Counted from the first letter of the stretch, positions 1 to 10,826 are shown. The stretch: 25,237 bases of DNA from Coemansia sp. RSA 922 (GCA_027577415.1 JANBQS010000234.1:1-25237), one strand, 5' to 3'. A program made the numbers and translations. Notes: generated from the sequence alone by a model not told the origin.

Positions 1-294
1 TACACGAGGATTGCGCTTTGCCTGCGCCGGCTCATCAGTCTTGTTGACTCGCTGGCGACGGAGCTTGGCCTACTGATGATAATGACAGGGAGTGGAATTA
101 GTATGGTGGAGAGCTAAATAGCCTGTCTATATATAAAATACAAACTGACATGCCTTTTCTTTTGCCTTTAGCGCATTTGTCTTGGCTCCCTGCGAGTAGG
201 CACTGGCATGGAATCCGCGCTGGCCTAGGGTGCGGGAGGCCAGGGTGCTGCGTACAGCCAAGGACGTTGTTGCGAATTTCACCGAGAATAGCAT
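1..294 (-). CDS. Probable mitochondrial-precursor protein, 5' part only (runs off left edge)
   Basis: I do not recognise the protein. The first in-frame ATG is at 294. The reading frame opens with a stretch rich in Arg, Ser, Thr and Ala and almost free of acidic residues, ending in a GFHASA motif typical of a mitochondrial presequence and its processing site. A Lys-rich segment (KAKEKA) follows. The frame then meets a stop within about 20 codons, so an intron is likely. The sequence has a good branch element (ACTAAT, minus strand, about 25 nt before the acceptor) and an AG at 70-71. Joining at 69 resumes an open frame of basic residues (AKLRRQRVNK) to the window edge. The donor is uncertain: AAG|GCATGT at 153/154 (GC type) keeps frame, as does a GTATTT about 15 nt further on. 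It could encode a mitochondrial ribosomal or nucleoid protein, but nothing here decides that. Confidence 0.45.
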
Positions 295-405
295 ATAGAC
301 AAAGTGACTGAAATTTGAGCGAGGGTAGAGCGAAAAAAAGTGAAAAGAACTGATCAAGACGGCAAGTGCCTAAATCTCCAACTCTAATCACGTGCAGATC
401 GGCTC

Positions 406-2242
406 TCAAGTTGTACCACGCTTGCTGCCCTTGGCCTTGCTGCTCTTAGTCGCTGCGCTCTTTTGCTGGTTGCCGTTTCCAGCCTGTGCGTGGCCAGTGT
501 CAGCAATATGCTTAAACAGTTGGTTGCGCGAGGCAAAGTCCTCGTTGCAGACATTGCACGCCAGGCCGCCGCCAGTCGCCGCCTTGCTCTTTTGCTTTTC
601 GCGCCGCAGCTCTCGCTTCGAGGCTTGGACACTGCCGAGGTCTGACCCATTCAATGACTCGGTGGGGGCCGCCGACGTCGACTCACCAGTGTCGTCCAGG
701 ATCTTATCCGCTCGTTGGCGCCTCTTTTTTCCCTTCTTGCCCTTGCCCGCTTGCGCCATGGTCAGATCGCGGAGCATTTGTGATAGCACATCATCCTTGG
801 CATTACCCGCACTCGACGCAGGGCACTCGATGTCATCGGAGTTGTCACTATAGTCAACAACAACATGGTCGACATTAGAAGGTGTACTGACACTGGCAGC
901 TGCATTGGTGGCTGCCATAGCCTTTGCCATCTGGCGCTCCTCGCGCATCATCTCTCGGCGGACTTCGCGGACTGCTCGCTGGTGCTTTTTACTCTGCTCA
1001 TGGTTATCCTTTTGCGCAGCCGTCTTGAATTCCTTGTCGCAAGTAAAGCACATCAAATCGTTGGCTGGATCGAGTATTCCATTGGCATCAACACCGTCCT
1101 CGGAAGGGTCACTGCCTGGAAGCATGGCACTACCGTCGTTGGCATCGGCATCGCTGTCGCTGCCGCTGTCGTCGTACTCAATGTCATCGCTGAGGAACTC
1201 ATCCAAGATATTTGTATAGTCGACCTCCTCCCAAGCCTGGCGGACATATGTGCTGGCCGCCTCAATGACATTTGCTCGTTGCTCGGCAACCAGGCGCTTG
1301 CGCTCCTTCTCTCGCTCCAGCTGCAAGGCTTGTTGTCTTTCGACGTGGTCCTTGTAGCGCGGATCGCGGCGCTTTAGCCACGACGCAAGCTCTTGTACGG
1401 TCTCAACAAACTCTCGCCTCGCCTTGTCGCGAAGATTCTTGTTTTCCTTCTCCATCAGCCGCCGGACCTGGCGATTCTCGGCATCCGACAGCCGAAACTT
1501 GTCATACCAGCCAAACGACTTGCGTGTGGAGTACGTGGTCCAGAAGTTGTAAAAGTCTCGCAACGTCGTGCCAGTGTTTTCACTCTTCCGCGTCGGCCGT
1601 TTTGAGCGACCCTGCGCACTGGCATATATGGCGTCCTCATCGTAGAACGTGTGCGAGTCGCCAAAGCTAAGGTTGTGGATCATGTCAAGCCGCTCTGCTG
1701 TGTCGAGGCCCGATACTTGCAGCTCTTCATCTCGCAGCCTGTCAAATAGAGTGCGATATACTGCATAAAAGCCCATGGGCAAGTCATTGAAGCCGCGGAA
1801 CGACGACACACTGAAAAAGTGCATCAGCGACTCTGTCGATATATACGAAACATTTGCGCTCTTGTCGCTCTGTTCATAGCCCGCGCCTCCTGCCGCTGCT
1901 GCATAGTCGTCGTCGCGCAGGATCTGCTCGCGGTGGTTGTCGTACCACGCGCGCTCTTGCGGGTCGCTCAGGGTTTCGTACGCCTCCTTGATCTCTGCAA
2001 ATACGCGCGTCGCCTCCTCTGTGTTCCCATGGTTCTTGTCTATAAAGTCAAGGTGCAAAAGTACAAGGATTAGTGCGCACATTCTACCCAATGTCAAAGT
2101 GGCAATTAGCACGCCCTTGCTTTACACGACAAGGCCTACCTGGGTGCCAAATGAGCGCCTGTTTACGATAGGCCTTCTTGAGTTCAGAGTCGTCAGCGCT
2201 TCGTAGCACGCCAAGGAGCTCGTAGTAGCAAGTTCGCGCCAT
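406..2242 (-). CDS. JJJ1: DnaJ-type J-domain / C2H2 zinc-finger protein, Jjj1 (DNAJC21) family
   Basis: Cytosolic Hsp40 co-chaperone; in yeast Jjj1 stimulates Ssa ATPase and acts with Rei1 in late cytoplasmic 60S subunit maturation (family knowledge). Two exons: 2140-2242 and 406-2039, with a GT-AG intron at 2040-2139, giving 578 aa. Exon 1 opens [12 protein letters not shown] and ends in WHP; exon 2 begins with the Asp, so the J-domain HPD motif is rebuilt across the junction. The J domain covers about residues 1-66. A long charged, helical middle follows, including a Glu/Arg/Lys-rich run near 210-290. An acidic patch precedes a first C2H2 finger (CFTC...H...H, about 364-390), and a second finger (CNVC...H...H) lies near 528-552. 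The C terminus is Lys/Ser-rich and basic. This J domain plus two fingers is the diagnostic Jjj1/DNAJC21 layout, and the length matches yeast Jjj1 (about 590). The gene diverges from the Ariadne ligase gene. Confidence 0.95.
2040..2139 (-). other. JJJ1 intron splitting the HPD motif
   Basis: This is a 100-nt GT-AG intron with donor GTAGGC and acceptor TATAG. A CTAAT branch-like element (GCACTAATCC on the minus strand) lies about 35 nt before the acceptor. It is a phase 1 intron: the last exon-1 base G joins AC of exon 2 to make the Asp of HPD. Confidence 0.85.
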
Positions 2243-2680
2243 CTAATCTATACACTGAGGCAAATAGCAATTAAAGTGCAAATTTCTATACTTGGCAAAT
2301 AGACAGACAGGAAAAGCTCTGCTGCCCATGTGTGGTTGGATCGCCACTTGTGAACCATTCTCGCAAGCCGCCGAGCTGCGGATTCTCTCCATCACCAGCT
2401 TTTAAGACTTGCTGCTGACCACTCTCCCCCACCTCTCGTCTTTCTTCCCCCTCTTGGCTCCCACACTCTAATTTTTCATCTTTATAGTATTTTTTATTTG
2501 ACCGTTCCTGATCTTGCCTGTCTTTCCTAGACTATCTCTTCTACGAGCACTCTACCCAACTGGACCTAACCTTGAATACTGCTCCTATTTTCTTCACAAG
2601 CCCCTCTGACCTGTCCAGAGTCGTACTCGCATATCCTCCTATTGTAGTGACAGCATTTTTCACCGTTCTCTGATCGAAAA
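2243..2680. promoter_or_regulatory. Divergent intergenic promoter region, JJJ1 / Ariadne ligase
   Basis: This 438-nt gap between two outward-facing start codons has no supported gene. The half near the ligase is strongly pyrimidine-rich on the + strand (about 2400-2580), with a TATAGTATTTTTTATT stretch near 2485. That looks like a fungal promoter or 5' leader with CT tracts. No specific factor site can be assigned with confidence. Confidence 0.5.
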
Positions 2681-4345
2681 ATGTCTGACTGCCATTCCGA
2701 CAGCTACATGGACGAAGACTATGAGGAGTTTGTGTATTCTGAGGACGAGTCTGTAATAAGCGTCAGCAGCAACAGCAGCAACCACGGCCAGGTCCGCACT
2801 CGTGCTGCAGCCGCCGCTGCTCTCCAGAGCCAGTCGAGCGTCCCAGCTCATAGCCAGACTCAGTACTCTGCCGACATTGGGTACGATGATGAAGATGATG
2901 ACTTTTTCGGCGATGACGACAACGACTTTACGCGCGCTATAGGCACGGGCCCTATCAAGAAGGCCTGGGCAGTTGACTTTAAGGTCTACGACCCAGAAGG
3001 TCTGCGCGCCACGCAAAATGGCACCGTCGACCGCATGATGCCCCTGCTTGCTATCTCGAGGGATACAACGACATTACTGCTGCGCTGCTATCTGTGGAGA
3101 GAGGAGTCGCTGGTCGAGGACTTTATCGCCGATCCCGAGCGTACGCTGGCCAAGTCAGGCCTGAGCGCCCACCCGATAGTACCCTGCATCAAGTCTGGCA
3201 GCGAAGATTTTACTTGTGAGATCTGTTTCACCTCGGGTGCCGACGAGCAGTACCTGGGTCTCACTTGCGGTCACTGTTTTTGCACCGACTGTTATTCCAC
3301 CTATGCCGCTGGAAAGATACGCGAGGGCGAGTCGTGGCGGATACGGTGCCCGGCTCCAAAGTGCAAGACACTGCTTGGCGAAGAGTCGGCCCGCTTGCTC
3401 TTGGCTGAAGACAAGGACGTTTTAAGTCGATACGAGGAAAACCTTACGCGTAGCTTTGTGAACGACCTAGACTCGTTTACGTGGTGCCCGGCGCCCAACT
3501 GTCAGTACGCCGTCGAGTGCCTAGTCCCTCGGTCAGCCATGATAACAGTGATCCCAACCGTCAATTGCAAGTGTGGCAAGGCCTTTTGCTTTGGCTGCAA
3601 GGTCGACGACCACATGCCGGCTCCCTGCTACCTAGTGGACAGGTGGCTGAGAAAGTGCAAGGACGACTCCGAGACCGCTCACTGGCTCAAGGCCAACACC
3701 AAGGAGTGCACAAAGTGCAAGTCGACCATTGAGAAGAACGGCGGGTGCAACCATATGACATGCCGCGAGTGCCAGTACCACTTTTGCTGGGTATGCATGG
3801 GTCCCTGGAACGAGCATGGCCAGCAGTTTTACAACTGCAACCGATTCAACGAGGACTCGAGCAAAGACTCTCGTGACTCGGTGTCAAATTCGAGAGCACT
3901 TCTGGAGCGCTACCTTCACTACTATACTCGTTACAACAACCACGAGCAGAGTGTAAAGCTTGCGCGTAAGCTTTTGGCAACCACCGAGAAGAACATGGAG
4001 CAGATGCAGCGCGAGATGACGCTCTCGTGGATCGAGGTCCAGTTTCTGAGTGACGCCGTTGATGTTCTGAGCGTGTGTCGCACGACTCTCAAGTGGTCCT
4101 ACGTCCTGGCCTACTACATGATGTCCGACAACCAGAAGACCATTTTTGAGAACAACCAGTCGGACTTGGAGATGGCCACTGAGCAGCTCAACGAGCTTGT
4201 AGAGAACCCAATTGGCCAGATGTCGATCGAGGATATTAAGCGCAAGATCATCGACAAGTCCACGTATGTCAAGTCTCGCTGGGAGACTCTTTTGTCCGAT
4301 ACCTCGCTTGGGCTTCAAGAGAATAGGTGGCAGTTTGAGGACTAG
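2681..4345 (+). CDS. HEL1: Ariadne-type RBR E3 ubiquitin-protein ligase
   Basis: RING-between-RING E3 that takes ubiquitin from a UbcH7/UBE2D-type E2 onto a catalytic cysteine before passing it to substrate (family knowledge). Single exon, 554 aa, the usual ARIH1 length. The N terminus is acidic with Ser/Asn and Ala runs (1-90), as in Ariadne proteins, followed by a UBA-like segment (about 110-165). RING1 ligands are visible at C179, C182, C196, H198, C201, C204, C223 and C228. The IBR spans about 250-316. RING2 starts at C343/C346, carries the GGCNHM motif with the catalytic cysteine at C356, and has further ligands C361, C364, C369 and C372. GPWNEHG then opens the Ariadne auto-inhibitory domain (373-554). 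All catalytic features look intact. The 3' end converges on ELP5 with 45 nt between stop codons. HEL1 is used by analogy with the yeast Ariadne homologue. Confidence 0.95.
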   Translation: MSDCHSDSYMDEDYEEFVYSEDESVISVSSNSSNHGQVRTRAAAAAALQSQSSVPAHSQTQYSADIGYDDEDDDFFGDDDNDFTRAIGTGPIKKAWAVDFKVYDPEGLRATQNGTVDRMMPLLAISRDTTTLLLRCYLWREESLVEDFIADPERTLAKSGLSAHPIVPCIKSGSEDFTCEICFTSGADEQYLGLTCGHCFCTDCYSTYAAGKIREGESWRIRCPAPKCKTLLGEESARLLLAEDKDVLSRYEENLTRSFVNDLDSFTWCPAPNCQYAVECLVPRSAMITVIPTVNCKCGKAFCFGCKVDDHMPAPCYLVDRWLRKCKDDSETAHWLKANTKECTKCKSTIEKNGGCNHMTCRECQYHFCWVCMGPWNEHGQQFYNCNRFNEDSSKDSRDSVSNSRALLERYLHYYTRYNNHEQSVKLARKLLATTEKNMEQMQREMTLSWIEVQFLSDAVDVLSVCRTTLKWSYVLAYYMMSDNQKTIFENNQSDLEMATEQLNELVENPIGQMSIEDIKRKIIDKSTYVKSRWETLLSDTSLGLQENRWQFED

Positions 4346-4374
4346 TGGTTATGAAGCACTTAGCACTATCATGG

Positions 4375-4380
4375 TTTATT
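4375..4380 (-). terminator. Possible polyadenylation signal for ELP5
   Basis: TTTATT on the + strand reads AATAAA on the minus strand, about 10 nt past the ELP5 stop codon. It lies inside the 3' region of the convergent Ariadne gene, so the two transcripts probably overlap. Confidence 0.4.
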
Positions 4381-4390
4381 CGAATGGATT

Positions 4391-5503
4391 CTAAATTTCA
4401 AGGTCATCATCTGGGTCATCCTCGTCCCAATCGTCTTCATCGTCCAGTTGGTAGATAATCTCGCCGCCAGAAACGTCAGCAACTCGCGCTTCGAGGTAGG
4501 GGAGCGCCACTCCGGCTTTGTCGCGCCGCTGCTTGTCTGTGAGGTTCAGGTTAAAGGAAAGGTTTGCTGCGGGGTCGGTTGACTGCGATGACGGCTGCGG
4601 TGGGCGGGCAGCCAAAGTAGGCTCCGTGGTGTTTCCAGCCGTCCTGGCCTCAGGGCCACTCAATGGCCCGATGCTTGAGGCACTAGGATTGGAGTTGGAG
4701 TTGACAGGAGAAAACTCTGGCAAAAGCTGGTCGCTAATCTCAAACGTCGCCACCTCAAAGCAAACCTTCCCTGACTGCCTCTTGTGCTCTAGGCGAAGTA
4801 CTCCACGCCGACTGTCACAGTCGCGCAGAGATAAAAATGGCTGCTGTTGGTCGTTCGAGTACCATCCAGGCATCCAGGTATCCAGCGACGAAAGCGGGTA
4901 CACATCTATTGTCGCGTCAGCCAGCTCACACAGGTCGCTGGCAATGTAGCAAGACGAATCTGCCGGCACACTCACCTTGTTGTTTCTAGTAAAGACATCG
5001 CGCGGAAAGCGGGCCAGTATGCGCGATTTGCTAGACAGGTCTAGCTTGTGGCGAACGTTTCGAAGCAAAACTAGCGTGTCTGAGACAGAACTCTGTAGCA
5101 TAGGCTCCAAACTGTCAAACACAACTAGCACATCATTAGCACGCTTGACTTCGATAGTCCTCCCTTCACTTTTGGTATCAATACGACGACCAATCTCCTG
5201 TGCCAGGCCTTTAAAGCGATCGGCGACGGTGGTGCGAGCAGCAGCAGTAGGAGGCGGAATTGTTGTGGATGTGCGCCAGTCGATAGCTGCAATGTTGGGC
5301 GAGCACATGATATCGGCACTAAACAGCCTTTCAGTACACACAGCCACAATGCGCAGCCCGCGTTTAATACTTTCGCGAACTAGGGCCTCTTGTAGCGGGA
5401 GCGCAGACTGGCGAGCTGTGTCGGACAGTACTACTAGCGATGCCGAGTACTGCTGGTAAGTGGCGATGCGCCTGATCGAAAGCGCGGCGCTAGAGTTGCT
5501 CAT
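4391..5503 (-). CDS. ELP5: Elongator complex subunit Elp5 (Iki1 family)
   Basis: Elp5 is one of the three RecA-like subunits (Elp4-Elp5-Elp6) that form the ring of Elongator, which makes the cm5 side chain on wobble uridine of tRNAs (family knowledge). Single exon, 370 aa. The N-terminal part (IRRIA..., then SLVVLSDTARQSA) fits the opening strand and helix of Iki1 proteins. The C terminus is the strongest mark: ALPYLEA, then GGEIIYQLDDEDDWDEDDPD and a short acidic end, closely resembling the conserved acidic tail of Elp5. The middle (about 265-320) is a low-complexity Ser/Pro/Asn linker. As expected for Elp5, no Walker A loop is visible. ATG 5503 is chosen because the segment right after it matches the start of family members. 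An upstream ATG at 5558 begins a 6-codon uORF. Confidence 0.88.
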   Translation of the reverse strand: MSNSSAALSIRRIATYQQYSASLVVLSDTARQSALPLQEALVRESIKRGLRIVAVCTERLFSADIMCSPNIAAIDWRTSTTIPPPTAAARTTVADRFKGLAQEIGRRIDTKSEGRTIEVKRANDVLVVFDSLEPMLQSSVSDTLVLLRNVRHKLDLSSKSRILARFPRDVFTRNNKVSVPADSSCYIASDLCELADATIDVYPLSSLDTWMPGWYSNDQQQPFLSLRDCDSRRGVLRLEHKRQSGKVCFEVATFEISDQLLPEFSPVNSNSNPSASSIGPLSGPEARTAGNTTEPTLAARPPQPSSQSTDPAANLSFNLNLTDKQRRDKAGVALPYLEARVADVSGGEIIYQLDDEDDWDEDDPDDDLEI

Positions 5504-5787
5504 TTTGACAGATCAAGGAAAAGGAGGCCAGGGATAACTAACATACCTGCAAAGGCATTTTCGAGCACAATAGCGTGCTTCAAAGTGATGTCTAAGCATA
5601 CTTGACGACAACTATGGCTTGGTGCTAATCTCGGATGCTGTGATCCGATCACACCGAAGCGGCTTCATGGCGTGCTTGGTCTTTTTTTGGAAATAACCAA
5701 ATCCAATTTCTCTCCTTCTATTTCTTGGACACAAATTATAGCTAAAGTATATTTTTGTCCTCTCGATTTACACTACACTATTTAAAC
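5504..5787. promoter_or_regulatory. Divergent promoter region, ELP5 / UBC4
   Basis: This 284-nt gap lies between outward-facing start codons. On the minus strand it holds a 21-nt uORF (5538-5558, MPLQVC) ahead of ELP5. The UBC4-proximal part is AT- and pyrimidine-rich, with TTATAGCTAAAGTATATTTT near 5737-5756 and TATTTAAAC just before the UBC4 ATG. No named operator can be assigned. Confidence 0.45.
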
Positions 5788-7185
<1,398 letters not shown>

Positions 7186-7886
7186 ATGGATGCTTTAAAC
7201 GCCCTGATACTCGACCCGCGCTACCACAGCCTTTTGTCGCTGGTGAAGGGTTTCCGGAATGGCGCCGTCTATGGAACTAAAATTCGCTTTCCACATGCAC
7301 TCGTAATGACGCTGCTGTTTCGAAGTGGAAGGTAAGAGTCGATAATAGGCGCATGCCATTGTTGCAGCCATCTATGCAGCAGTAACCCGTCCAGCTCACA
7401 AACATGACCCGTGTTTTCTTTTCTGGACCACTTAGTGTACAGGACAAGATTGTGGCGATACTAAAGGCAACCAAAGCGCACGCACAGGGATTGGCGTTCT
7501 TTGTAACGATATACAAGCTACTTATACTCGCGCAGCAACGCCTATCGGCTAGCGGCAAGAGTACGGATCTGCACACCTTTATAGCTGGCTGCGTGGGCGG
7601 ATATCTGGTCTTTGGTGAGCAAACGAACGTCAACCAGCAGATTACTCTCTATCTATTTTCGCGCATTGCCATGGGTCTGGCCAACACTGCGCTGAAGGCA
7701 AGCAACCTCACTGCTCCGCCAAAGTCCTTTGCCATCTTTGCGGCGGTGTGCTGGGGATGTGTCATGGTTCTCTTCCGCAGAGACAAGTCAGTATTGCAAG
7801 ACTCTCTGAAGAGCTCAATGACGTACCTTTACGAGGACTCCAACCGCTGGTCGTCGCTGAAGACGCTGCTTTGGCACAACCGGTAA
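7186..7886 (+). CDS. PXMP4: Peroxisomal membrane protein PXMP4 (PMP24) homologue, Tim17/22/23-Pmp24 superfamily
   Basis: Integral peroxisomal membrane protein of unclear molecular role. Two exons: 7186-7331 and 7436-7886, with a 104-nt GT-AG intron (GTAAGA...ACTTAG), giving 198 aa, close to the animal length of about 212. Exon 1 carries GFRNGAVYGTKIRFPHALVM and then LLFRSG, which match PXMP4 almost position for position. The splice rebuilds SVQDKIVAIL, the counterpart of SLQEKLWAIL. Later landmarks are LHTFIAGCVGGYLVFGE, a hydrophobic FAIFAAVCWGCVMVLF segment and SSMTYLYEDSNRW near the C terminus, all family hallmarks. It probably has several membrane-spanning helices (around 30-50, 60-80, 100-115 and 145-165). 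The same-strand neighbour downstream is TRM112. Function in fungi is not established from this sequence. Confidence 0.92.
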
Positions 7887-8003
7887 TACTATTTTGGTAA
7901 TGGCTGGCCATTGCCTGTGGATATCCGAGAGCTTTCATACGAAGATGCGGCACCCATACAGGACTCAATTACAGCGACCTATCGGCATCAATTTTTTTGG
8001 CTG

Positions 8004-8017
8004 TTTTTTTTTTTTTT
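8004..8017 (+). repeat. T14 homopolymer upstream of TRM112
   Basis: An uninterrupted run of 14 T lies 56 nt before the TRM112 start codon, in the 187-nt gap after PXMP4. Poly(dT) tracts in fungal promoters commonly exclude nucleosomes; it could also be part of the PXMP4 3' region. Confidence 0.6.
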
Positions 8018-8073
8018 GCTTGTCTTCATTATTCAATTATTTCTTCTTTATCGTAACACTAAACTAAACGACC

Positions 8074-8448
8074 ATGAGACTCTTAACGCACAACATGCTC
8101 AAGTGCCACGTCAAGAACTGCACGGATCCTGACAAACAATATCCACTGCGGTTCAAGGACGTCCAGATCGAGCAAATCGAGTATGAGCCAAACGAGGAGT
8201 TTTTGGTGCGCATGCTCCCACGCCTCGACTGGACTGCGCTAGTCAAAACCGCCAAGGATCTGAACATTGCCATTCCCGATTCTGTGCCCGAGGACCCCGC
8301 CAGCGATCAAGAGTTTTTGCAAAAGCTCCACACAATCATCATGGAGACGCACGTAACAGATGGCAGCATGGTTTGCGACGGTTGCTCTCACGAGTACAAG
8401 ATCACCAAGGGCATTGCCAACATGCTGCTTGCAGAACACGAGATATAA
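8074..8448 (+). CDS. TRM112: Multifunctional methyltransferase activator subunit Trm112
   Basis: Small zinc-binding partner that stabilises and activates the methyltransferases Trm9 (mcm5U34 in tRNA), Trm11 (m2G10), Mtq2 (release factor eRF1) and Bud23 (18S rRNA), by family knowledge. Single exon, 124 aa, normal length. The start MRLLTHNML is the conserved Trm112 N terminus (MKLLTHN in other species). The zinc ligands are visible as C11, C16, C101 and C104, matching the Cys pairs of the yeast protein. The central helical insert (about 42-92, with FLVRMLPRLDW and FLQKLHTIIMETHV) is typical of eukaryotic Trm112. The end KITKGIANMLLAEHE matches the conserved GIPNMLLSEHE-like tail. The 3' end converges on SPA2 with 92 nt between stop codons. 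Confidence 0.96.
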   Translation: MRLLTHNMLKCHVKNCTDPDKQYPLRFKDVQIEQIEYEPNEEFLVRMLPRLDWTALVKTAKDLNIAIPDSVPEDPASDQEFLQKLHTIIMETHVTDGSMVCDGCSHEYKITKGIANMLLAEHEI

Positions 8449-8482
8449 GAGTTTCCTGTTAAAGCACTTTCGCTTGATGCGC

Positions 8483-8488
8483 AATAAA
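8483..8488 (+). terminator. Polyadenylation signal AATAAA for TRM112
   Basis: A canonical AATAAA lies 34 nt past the TRM112 stop codon, followed by A-rich sequence and an A9C6 run (8506-8520). Confidence 0.6.
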
Positions 8489-8540
8489 AAAATATGAAGA
8501 AATATAAAAAAAAACCCCCCGGGTATGTGTAGATACCACT

Positions 8541-10650
8541 TTACTCGAGCCACGGTATGAGCGTTTTGGTAAACTTTGCAACATCTACAAGCGCAGAAGT
8601 CAGGCGCTGCTTAAACACCATTTCGTTAAGTAGCTCTCGCACAATCTCGTTGTCCAACTCGTTGTCGCCAGCAGCCTCTTGGGCTTCGGTAATATCGTTG
8701 AGTTGGTCGGTTAGCTGCAAGTGACCCTTCTCTAGGCCATCCAGAATCCGCCGTGCTGAGCCGGGATCATACAGGTCTGCATTGAGCTGAGCATCCGCAC
8801 GTGGGCCGGTCTCGACTGCGTCAAACTCGACCTGGCAAGTGTCAATCGTCTCTCTTACAGAGGAAATGACGGACTGCAGCGTCGAGTAAAGTGCGTTTGG
8901 AGCTGGGCTTGGTGCGCGTACCAACTGAAGCAAGTCCTGAATACCTGCAATGATGCTGTCGGTGCTCATCTCGAGGCTGTGGGAGCTCGCGCTTGCCATG
9001 CGTGGCGCGGCATTACTCTCGTCAAAGCATACCTTGAGCAGCTTGACTAGCTCGACAACCGATGTCGCCAAGTGGCTAGCGGCAGCCTCTAGCAGCGATA
9101 TCGGCAAGACGCCCATGCTGCTCAGATGCTTGTCAACCGCATCGGCCAAGTTGTGGAGCTTGGCATCAAGGGTCTCGACCGCTCGGGAGGTATTCTGTTT
9201 AGCATCGCTAGTTAGAGGCCACGCATTGGGGTCATTGGCGTTAGCAACCTGATAGGCATAGACATCGGCCTTGAGCTCTCCACAGGCGGCCTCGGTGGCA
9301 GCCTGGGCAGCTGGCAGCTCGTCGTGCATGTCTTCAGAGCGTACTGCCGATAAGAGCAGCTCCACGGCGTCTTGGAAAGCTCGGACAGACGAGGGCCGAA
9401 TAACCCCGCCAGAGTTGACAAATACAGGTGGTGGCACCAAGTCAGCATCTCCGTGGTCCATGGCAAAGACAGAGGTGGTCTTGAGCCTGCGGACTTTGGC
9501 ACGAGCTTCGTCCAGCATGCCCTTCAATTCGCGCTCGCGCTCGAGGAACCTACTCCGTTCCTGGCGTAGCTTGTCGTTCTCTTGGCGCAATGCCGGCATG
9601 TCCGCCTTTATTGTTACAAGTTGCTCGCGCAGTATCTTTAGCTCGTTTTCCAGCCGCTCGTTCTTTTGCGAGAGCACTCGGTTCAAGCGTTCCTCGTTCT
9701 CAAGCTGCTCGTTGGCCTTGTCCTGTGGGTTGTCGCCGCGATAGTCCAATAGCTGGCTCTCCAGCTGGCCAACGCGCTTACGCATTGCGGCAATGCGCAT
9801 CTCGTACTCGTACTTTAGCTTTTCAGTCTCGCTGCTGGAATTGCGAGTCCCTCGTTGGTCTGGAGTTGGCCCACGGCTCGACGAACCATGCTGGCTGCTG
9901 TGGATGGCATAGCTGAGATCATGAGCAGCACGGTCAACGCTGTCAATAGCTTCGTCATCCGCGGTGCTTGCTGACATGCTGCCCGAGCCGGCGGTTCCGC
10001 TGTGCTGTGAATGCTTGCTGTGCGTGTATCCGTGGTATCCCTGCGCACTCCCTGTGCTGTTTGGCGGCGACCTCCCACTTTGGTACTGGCTATAGCCTTG
10101 CTTTACGGGTGCCTGCTGGCTATATTGCCCTGGATTGTGCTGGTACTGCTGTGCAGGGACCGTGTTGTATGTTGGGGATGTGTTTGTCGAGTCGTAGCTG
10201 GACGCATATCCATGGTTGGCTTCGATTTTATGCGGAAAGCGCCGCTTCAGCTCCTCGTTGACGTCATGTGCTAGGTCTACAAACTTTGGCCGAGATAGGG
10301 TAGCGAGCTTTTGGCGAGCCTGGTTGCGCTTTGGGTGATAGTGGTCTCGAACCGGCAGAAATGGAACGTCTACATGAATGACAGCACAGGCAAGCACATA
10401 CACGCTATTAGCAATCCTCAGTCAAATCATCGTGTATCCAGTACTAGCCTTTAAGCAACGTACCCATTGCGTCGTATTTGCGCCGGTTCAGCTCGTCGTA
10501 TACGTCTGTGGCTAGTTCTTGGAACTGCATTGGCGACAGCCTCGACAGCTTTCCGGGTTCCGACTTTGAAGGCATGGCCGCTCCTTGGTCAATTTCATCG
10601 CAAATAAATTTACTCATCTCGCGATGGTACTGCGCTGCCGTGGCCTCCAT
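8541..10650 (-). CDS. SPA2: Spa2-like polarity scaffold with Spa2 homology (GIT/SHD) repeats
   Basis: Polarisome scaffold at sites of polar growth; in yeasts and hyphae Spa2 links formin and MAPK modules at the tip (family knowledge). Two exons: 10464-10650 and 8541-10369, with a 94-nt GT-AG intron (GTACGT...TGTAG), giving 671 aa. Two SHD repeats are visible: LSPMQFQELATDVYDELNRR (about 39-57) and LSRPKFVDLAHDVNEELKRR (about 86-105). Between them lies the diagnostic PFLPVRDHYHPKRNQARQKL, formed just after the splice. A Gln/Ser/Tyr-rich low-complexity linker follows (about 115-235), then a long coiled coil (about 243-357) and a helical C-terminal region resembling the GIT1/Spa2 C-terminal bundle (about 390-671). 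ATG 10650 is the first true ATG; the frame upstream opens only with TTG. A TATATATAAA sequence lies 31 nt upstream on this strand. Confidence 0.92.
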
Positions 10651-10680
10651 CGTATTAGTCAATAGTTTTGTCAGTTAATG

Positions 10681-10690
10681 TTTATATATA
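10681..10690 (-). promoter_or_regulatory. TATA-box-like element upstream of SPA2
   Basis: TTTATATATA on the + strand reads TATATATAAA towards SPA2, ending 31 nt before its ATG. The match to TATA consensus is strong, but the spacing would leave a very short 5' leader. Confidence 0.4.
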
Positions 10691-10743
10691 GCGCGAGGAG
10701 GAGAATAACGAGTAGAGAATTGAAGTAAATAGTGATAGTATTT

Positions 10744-10749
10744 TTTATT
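10744..10749 (-). terminator. Possible polyadenylation signal for the LTA4H-type gene
   Basis: TTTATT on the + strand reads AATAAA on the minus strand, 77 nt past the aminopeptidase stop codon. It lies in the 176-nt gap shared with the SPA2 promoter. Confidence 0.45.
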
Positions 10750-10826
10750 GGTAGGAAAAGAAGTGACAGAGGTGCCAGAGTTGTGGACCGCCTGCCCTTT
10801 GATTCTTGGGCTGATCACCCGCTCGC

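Noticed and set aside
865..1377. 170-codon + strand open frame opposite JJJ1
   Set aside because: It lies antisense to a well-supported J-domain/zinc-finger gene, has no domain, and its openness follows from codon bias of the real gene.
5460..5546. ELP5 starting at the upstream ATG and splicing from CAG|GTATGT into the coding region
   Set aside because: In-frame acceptors exist only inside the family-conserved N terminus and no CTAAT branch is present; kept only as a uORF finding.
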